A stretch of DNA of 7,408 nucleotides from an uncultured Bacilli bacterium. Lineage in GTDB: Bacteria > Bacillota_I > Bacilli_A > RF39 > UBA660. The notes under the pieces were generated by a model. The model was given only the letters and a program-made list of their open reading frames with translations. It did no database searches and was not told the DNA's origin. The position numbers and the translations under genes are program-made. The stretch covers positions 1 to 7,408 of the forward strand of contig CAOVIS010000053.1 in assembly GCA_948543905.1 (NCBI GenBank), given 5' to 3'. Shown here piece after piece: positions 6,121 through 7,408 of the stretch. Every line of letters begins with the position of its first letter. Positions within the stretch are counted from its first letter, which is position 1.

Positions 6121-6469
6121 AATTTATTTCATCTCCTATTTGTAATATGATTTTTAAAGATTTTTCTTGGCTTGCTAGTTTATATTCTAATGTTATATTT
6201 TTATTATGGTCATAGTTATAATTTATATAATCTATGGGGATATTTAAGGTTTTATTTAATTCGTTTATTGATAAAGTACAAAAATTATTGGTTAATTTAA
6301 GAGTAGATTCTGAATTTTTGCGAGTGAATTTAAATTTACTTAAATTAATAGTGATAGTATCAGTATCATTACTATAAGTTAGAATATCATCTTCGATAGT
6401 GCAAATGGTAAGTTCGGTAAATAGTAAGTTGTTTTCTTCATATGTGTTAACAGTTAAATTGTAATTCAT
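6113..6469 (-). CDS. DUF1934 (YwiB-like) small beta-barrel protein
   Basis: This 118-residue protein is probably a member of the DUF1934 family (Bacillus YwiB), predicted lipocalin-like beta-barrels of unproven function. The call rests on alternating beta-strand pattern, length (family about 120-145), and position: YwiB-type genes typically sit directly before argS in Bacillota. Visible are an N-terminal strand NYNLTVNTYEE, a central FKFTRKNSESTLKL (47-60) like the family's aromatic-x-R-x segment, and a C-terminal strand pair ITLEYKL and LKIILQIGDEI (residues 92-98 and 105-115). There is no signal peptide or membrane segment, so it should be cytoplasmic. ATG at 6469 has GAGGGA five bases upstream and a good promoter. 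Its TAA lies inside the argS start region (8-base overlap), so the two genes form one unit. Asn, Thr and Ile are unusually common, as expected at this GC content. Confidence 0.75.
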   Translation of the reverse strand: MNYNLTVNTYEENNLLFTELTICTIEDDILTYSNDTDTITINLSKFKFTRKNSESTLKLTNNFCTLSINELNKTLNIPIDYINYNYDHNKNITLEYKLASQEKSLKIILQIGDEINYV

Positions 6470-6493
6470 ATTGGTCCCTCATTTATACTTAAA

Positions 6494-6522
6494 ATTATAC
6501 TAAAAAAAAGATAAATAAACAA
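6494..6522 (-). promoter_or_regulatory. Predicted sigma-A promoter for the DUF1934-argS unit
   Basis: On the minus strand TTGTTT (6522-6517) is followed after 17 bases by a perfect TATAAT (6499-6494). The expected transcript starts a few bases before GAGGGA (6480-6475), so the leader is very short and leaves no room for a riboswitch or T-box. The same TTGTTT -35 is seen before prfA. It lies in the 115-base gap shared with the divergent plus-strand gene. Confidence 0.7.
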
Positions 6523-6584
6523 GAAAAAGAAAAATTTTCATATTTTTTTGGGAATAGCTAATAATAATTAAGGGTGAGATACTT

Positions 6585-7408
6585 ATGCGTGCGTTAAGAT
6601 TTATGTTTAAAGCGGGAGTTTTTTTGTTTGTATCTTTTATAGTTGTAATTATAGGTCTTTATACTTATGCTTTTTTAAGTCCAAAGTTAGAGCTTAAAAG
6701 GGCAGGGCAGTTTTATATATATGATGATAAAGATGAGTTAGTTTATCAAGGATCTAAAGCACAAAAGTGGGTAGATTTAGATGATATTAATTATAATCTT
6801 ATTAATGCAGTAATTAGTATAGAAGATAAGAATTTTTATAATCATCATGGATTTGATTATCTTAGAATTGCTAAAGCTATGTATCTTAATATTAAAAATA
6901 GAAAGATAACGCAAGGGGCTTCTACAATTAGTCAACAATATGTGAAGAATATATATCTTAATTTTGATTCTACTTGGGAAAGAAAGATAGAAGAAGCTTT
7001 TCTTACTTTGGAACTGGAAGTACATTATTCAAAAAAAGATATTTTAGAAGGGTATTTAAATACCATAAATTATGGTCAAGGAAATTATGGGATTGCTAAT
7101 GCGAGTTGCTATTATTTTAATAAAGATCCTATTGATTTAAGTTTAGAAGAAGCTTTAATTTTAGCTGGTATTCCTAATAGTCCTGGCTATTATAATCCTA
7201 TTACAAATTATGATCTCGCGATAAAAAGAGCAAAAATGGTTGGAAGAAGTATGGTGGAAAATGGTTATATAAGTGAAGATGAATTTGAAGGTTTATTTAA
7301 AGAAGAAATTTCAATATACGGTAAATCAAGCGACGAAGATTTAGATATGCTTATGTATTATCAGAATGCTGTAATACAAGAATTAAAATCAATTAAAACG
7401 ATTCCAGA
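6585..7408 (+). CDS. Class A penicillin-binding protein, glycosyltransferase family 51 (N-terminal part, runs off window)
   Basis: GT51 enzymes polymerise lipid II into glycan strands at the outer face of the membrane; class A PBPs add a transpeptidase domain that would lie beyond the window. The 274 visible residues have no stop. A membrane anchor spans about 8-31 (FMFKAGVFLFVSFIVVIIGL begins it). The GT51 motifs follow in order: EDKNFYNHHGFD (80-91, first catalytic Glu80), QGASTISQQYVKN (110-122), RKIEE (133-137, second conserved Glu137), and ILEGYLNTINYG (153-164) followed by GIPNSPGYYNP (195-205). ATG at 6585 has AAGGGTGAG six bases upstream. It is divergent from DUF1934-argS, which recalls the position of pbpG near that cluster in Bacillus. 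Without the C-terminus a monofunctional transglycosylase cannot be excluded, but sequence and lineage favour the bifunctional form. No confident promoter was found for it; the 115-base gap upstream is almost all A and T. Confidence 0.93.
   Translation, partial: MRALRFMFKAGVFLFVSFIVVIIGLYTYAFLSPKLELKRAGQFYIYDDKDELVYQGSKAQKWVDLDDINYNLINAVISIEDKNFYNHHGFDYLRIAKAMYLNIKNRKITQGASTISQQYVKNIYLNFDSTWERKIEEAFLTLELEVHYSKKDILEGYLNTINYGQGNYGIANASCYYFNKDPIDLSLEEALILAGIPNSPGYYNPITNYDLAIKRAKMVGRSMVENGYISEDEFEGLFKEEISIYGKSSDEDLDMLMYYQNAVIQELKSIKTIP

Noticed and set aside
6523..6584. Promoter for the plus-strand penicillin-binding protein gene
   Set aside because: TAATAA at 6559-6564 would place the start inside the ribosome binding site, and no convincing -35/-10 pair at 16-18 bp spacing was found.
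6777..7025. 82-codon minus-strand open frame inside the penicillin-binding protein gene
   Set aside because: The plus strand here encodes all the GT51 motifs in order; the minus-strand frame is Ile/Ser/Phe-rich shadow sequence.

Overview
This window is AT-rich DNA from a low-GC Gram-positive bacterium (Bacillota). The evidence is an RNA polymerase delta subunit gene (rpoE), a DUF1934/YwiB-like gene overlapping argS, and a class A-type penicillin-binding protein, which together imply a walled cell with Bacillus-type gene content. I checked nine or so Trp codons across the genes and all are TGG. The intact genes end in TAA or TAG, so the standard bacterial code fits and a Mycoplasma-type code is not indicated. 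The very low GC would suit a small-genome gut Bacilli lineage, but that is inference.

Layout: everything from 1 to 6469 is coded on the minus strand, and one gene on the plus strand (6585 to beyond the window end) diverges from it. In minus-strand order: a DUF1934 gene (6469-6113) overlaps argS (6120-4378) by 8 bases. A 3' UTR follows, ending in a hairpin/U-tract terminator at 4209-4231. Next comes a large gene of unknown function (4141-2097) with a good promoter, split by a -1 frameshift in an A8 run. Then rpoE (1935-1492) has its own promoter inside an 11-bp inverted repeat, followed by prfA (1437-373) and a prmC reading frame overlapping it by 8 bases. Each transcription unit starts at a recognisable sigma-A-type promoter (TTGACA or TTGTTT, 16-17 bp spacer, TATAAT-like).

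Function: most of the window is translation and transcription housekeeping (arginyl-tRNA synthetase, RF1, RF1/RF2 methyltransferase, delta subunit) plus cell-wall synthesis. As I recall it, the order PBP / DUF1934 / argS / rpoE / prfA / prmC is a condensed form of a region seen in Bacillus, here with an unknown gene inserted between argS and rpoE.

Two genes are broken or recoded. The unknown gene is two overlapping frames that join into one 681-residue protein through a -1 shift at A AAA AAT immediately before the stop; the downstream frame has no usable start of its own for about 370 bases. prmC, in contrast, looks decayed: after the SAM-binding motif its frame is lost, and the continuation in another frame has two TAA codons. 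I see no mobile element, CRISPR array, tRNA or rRNA.
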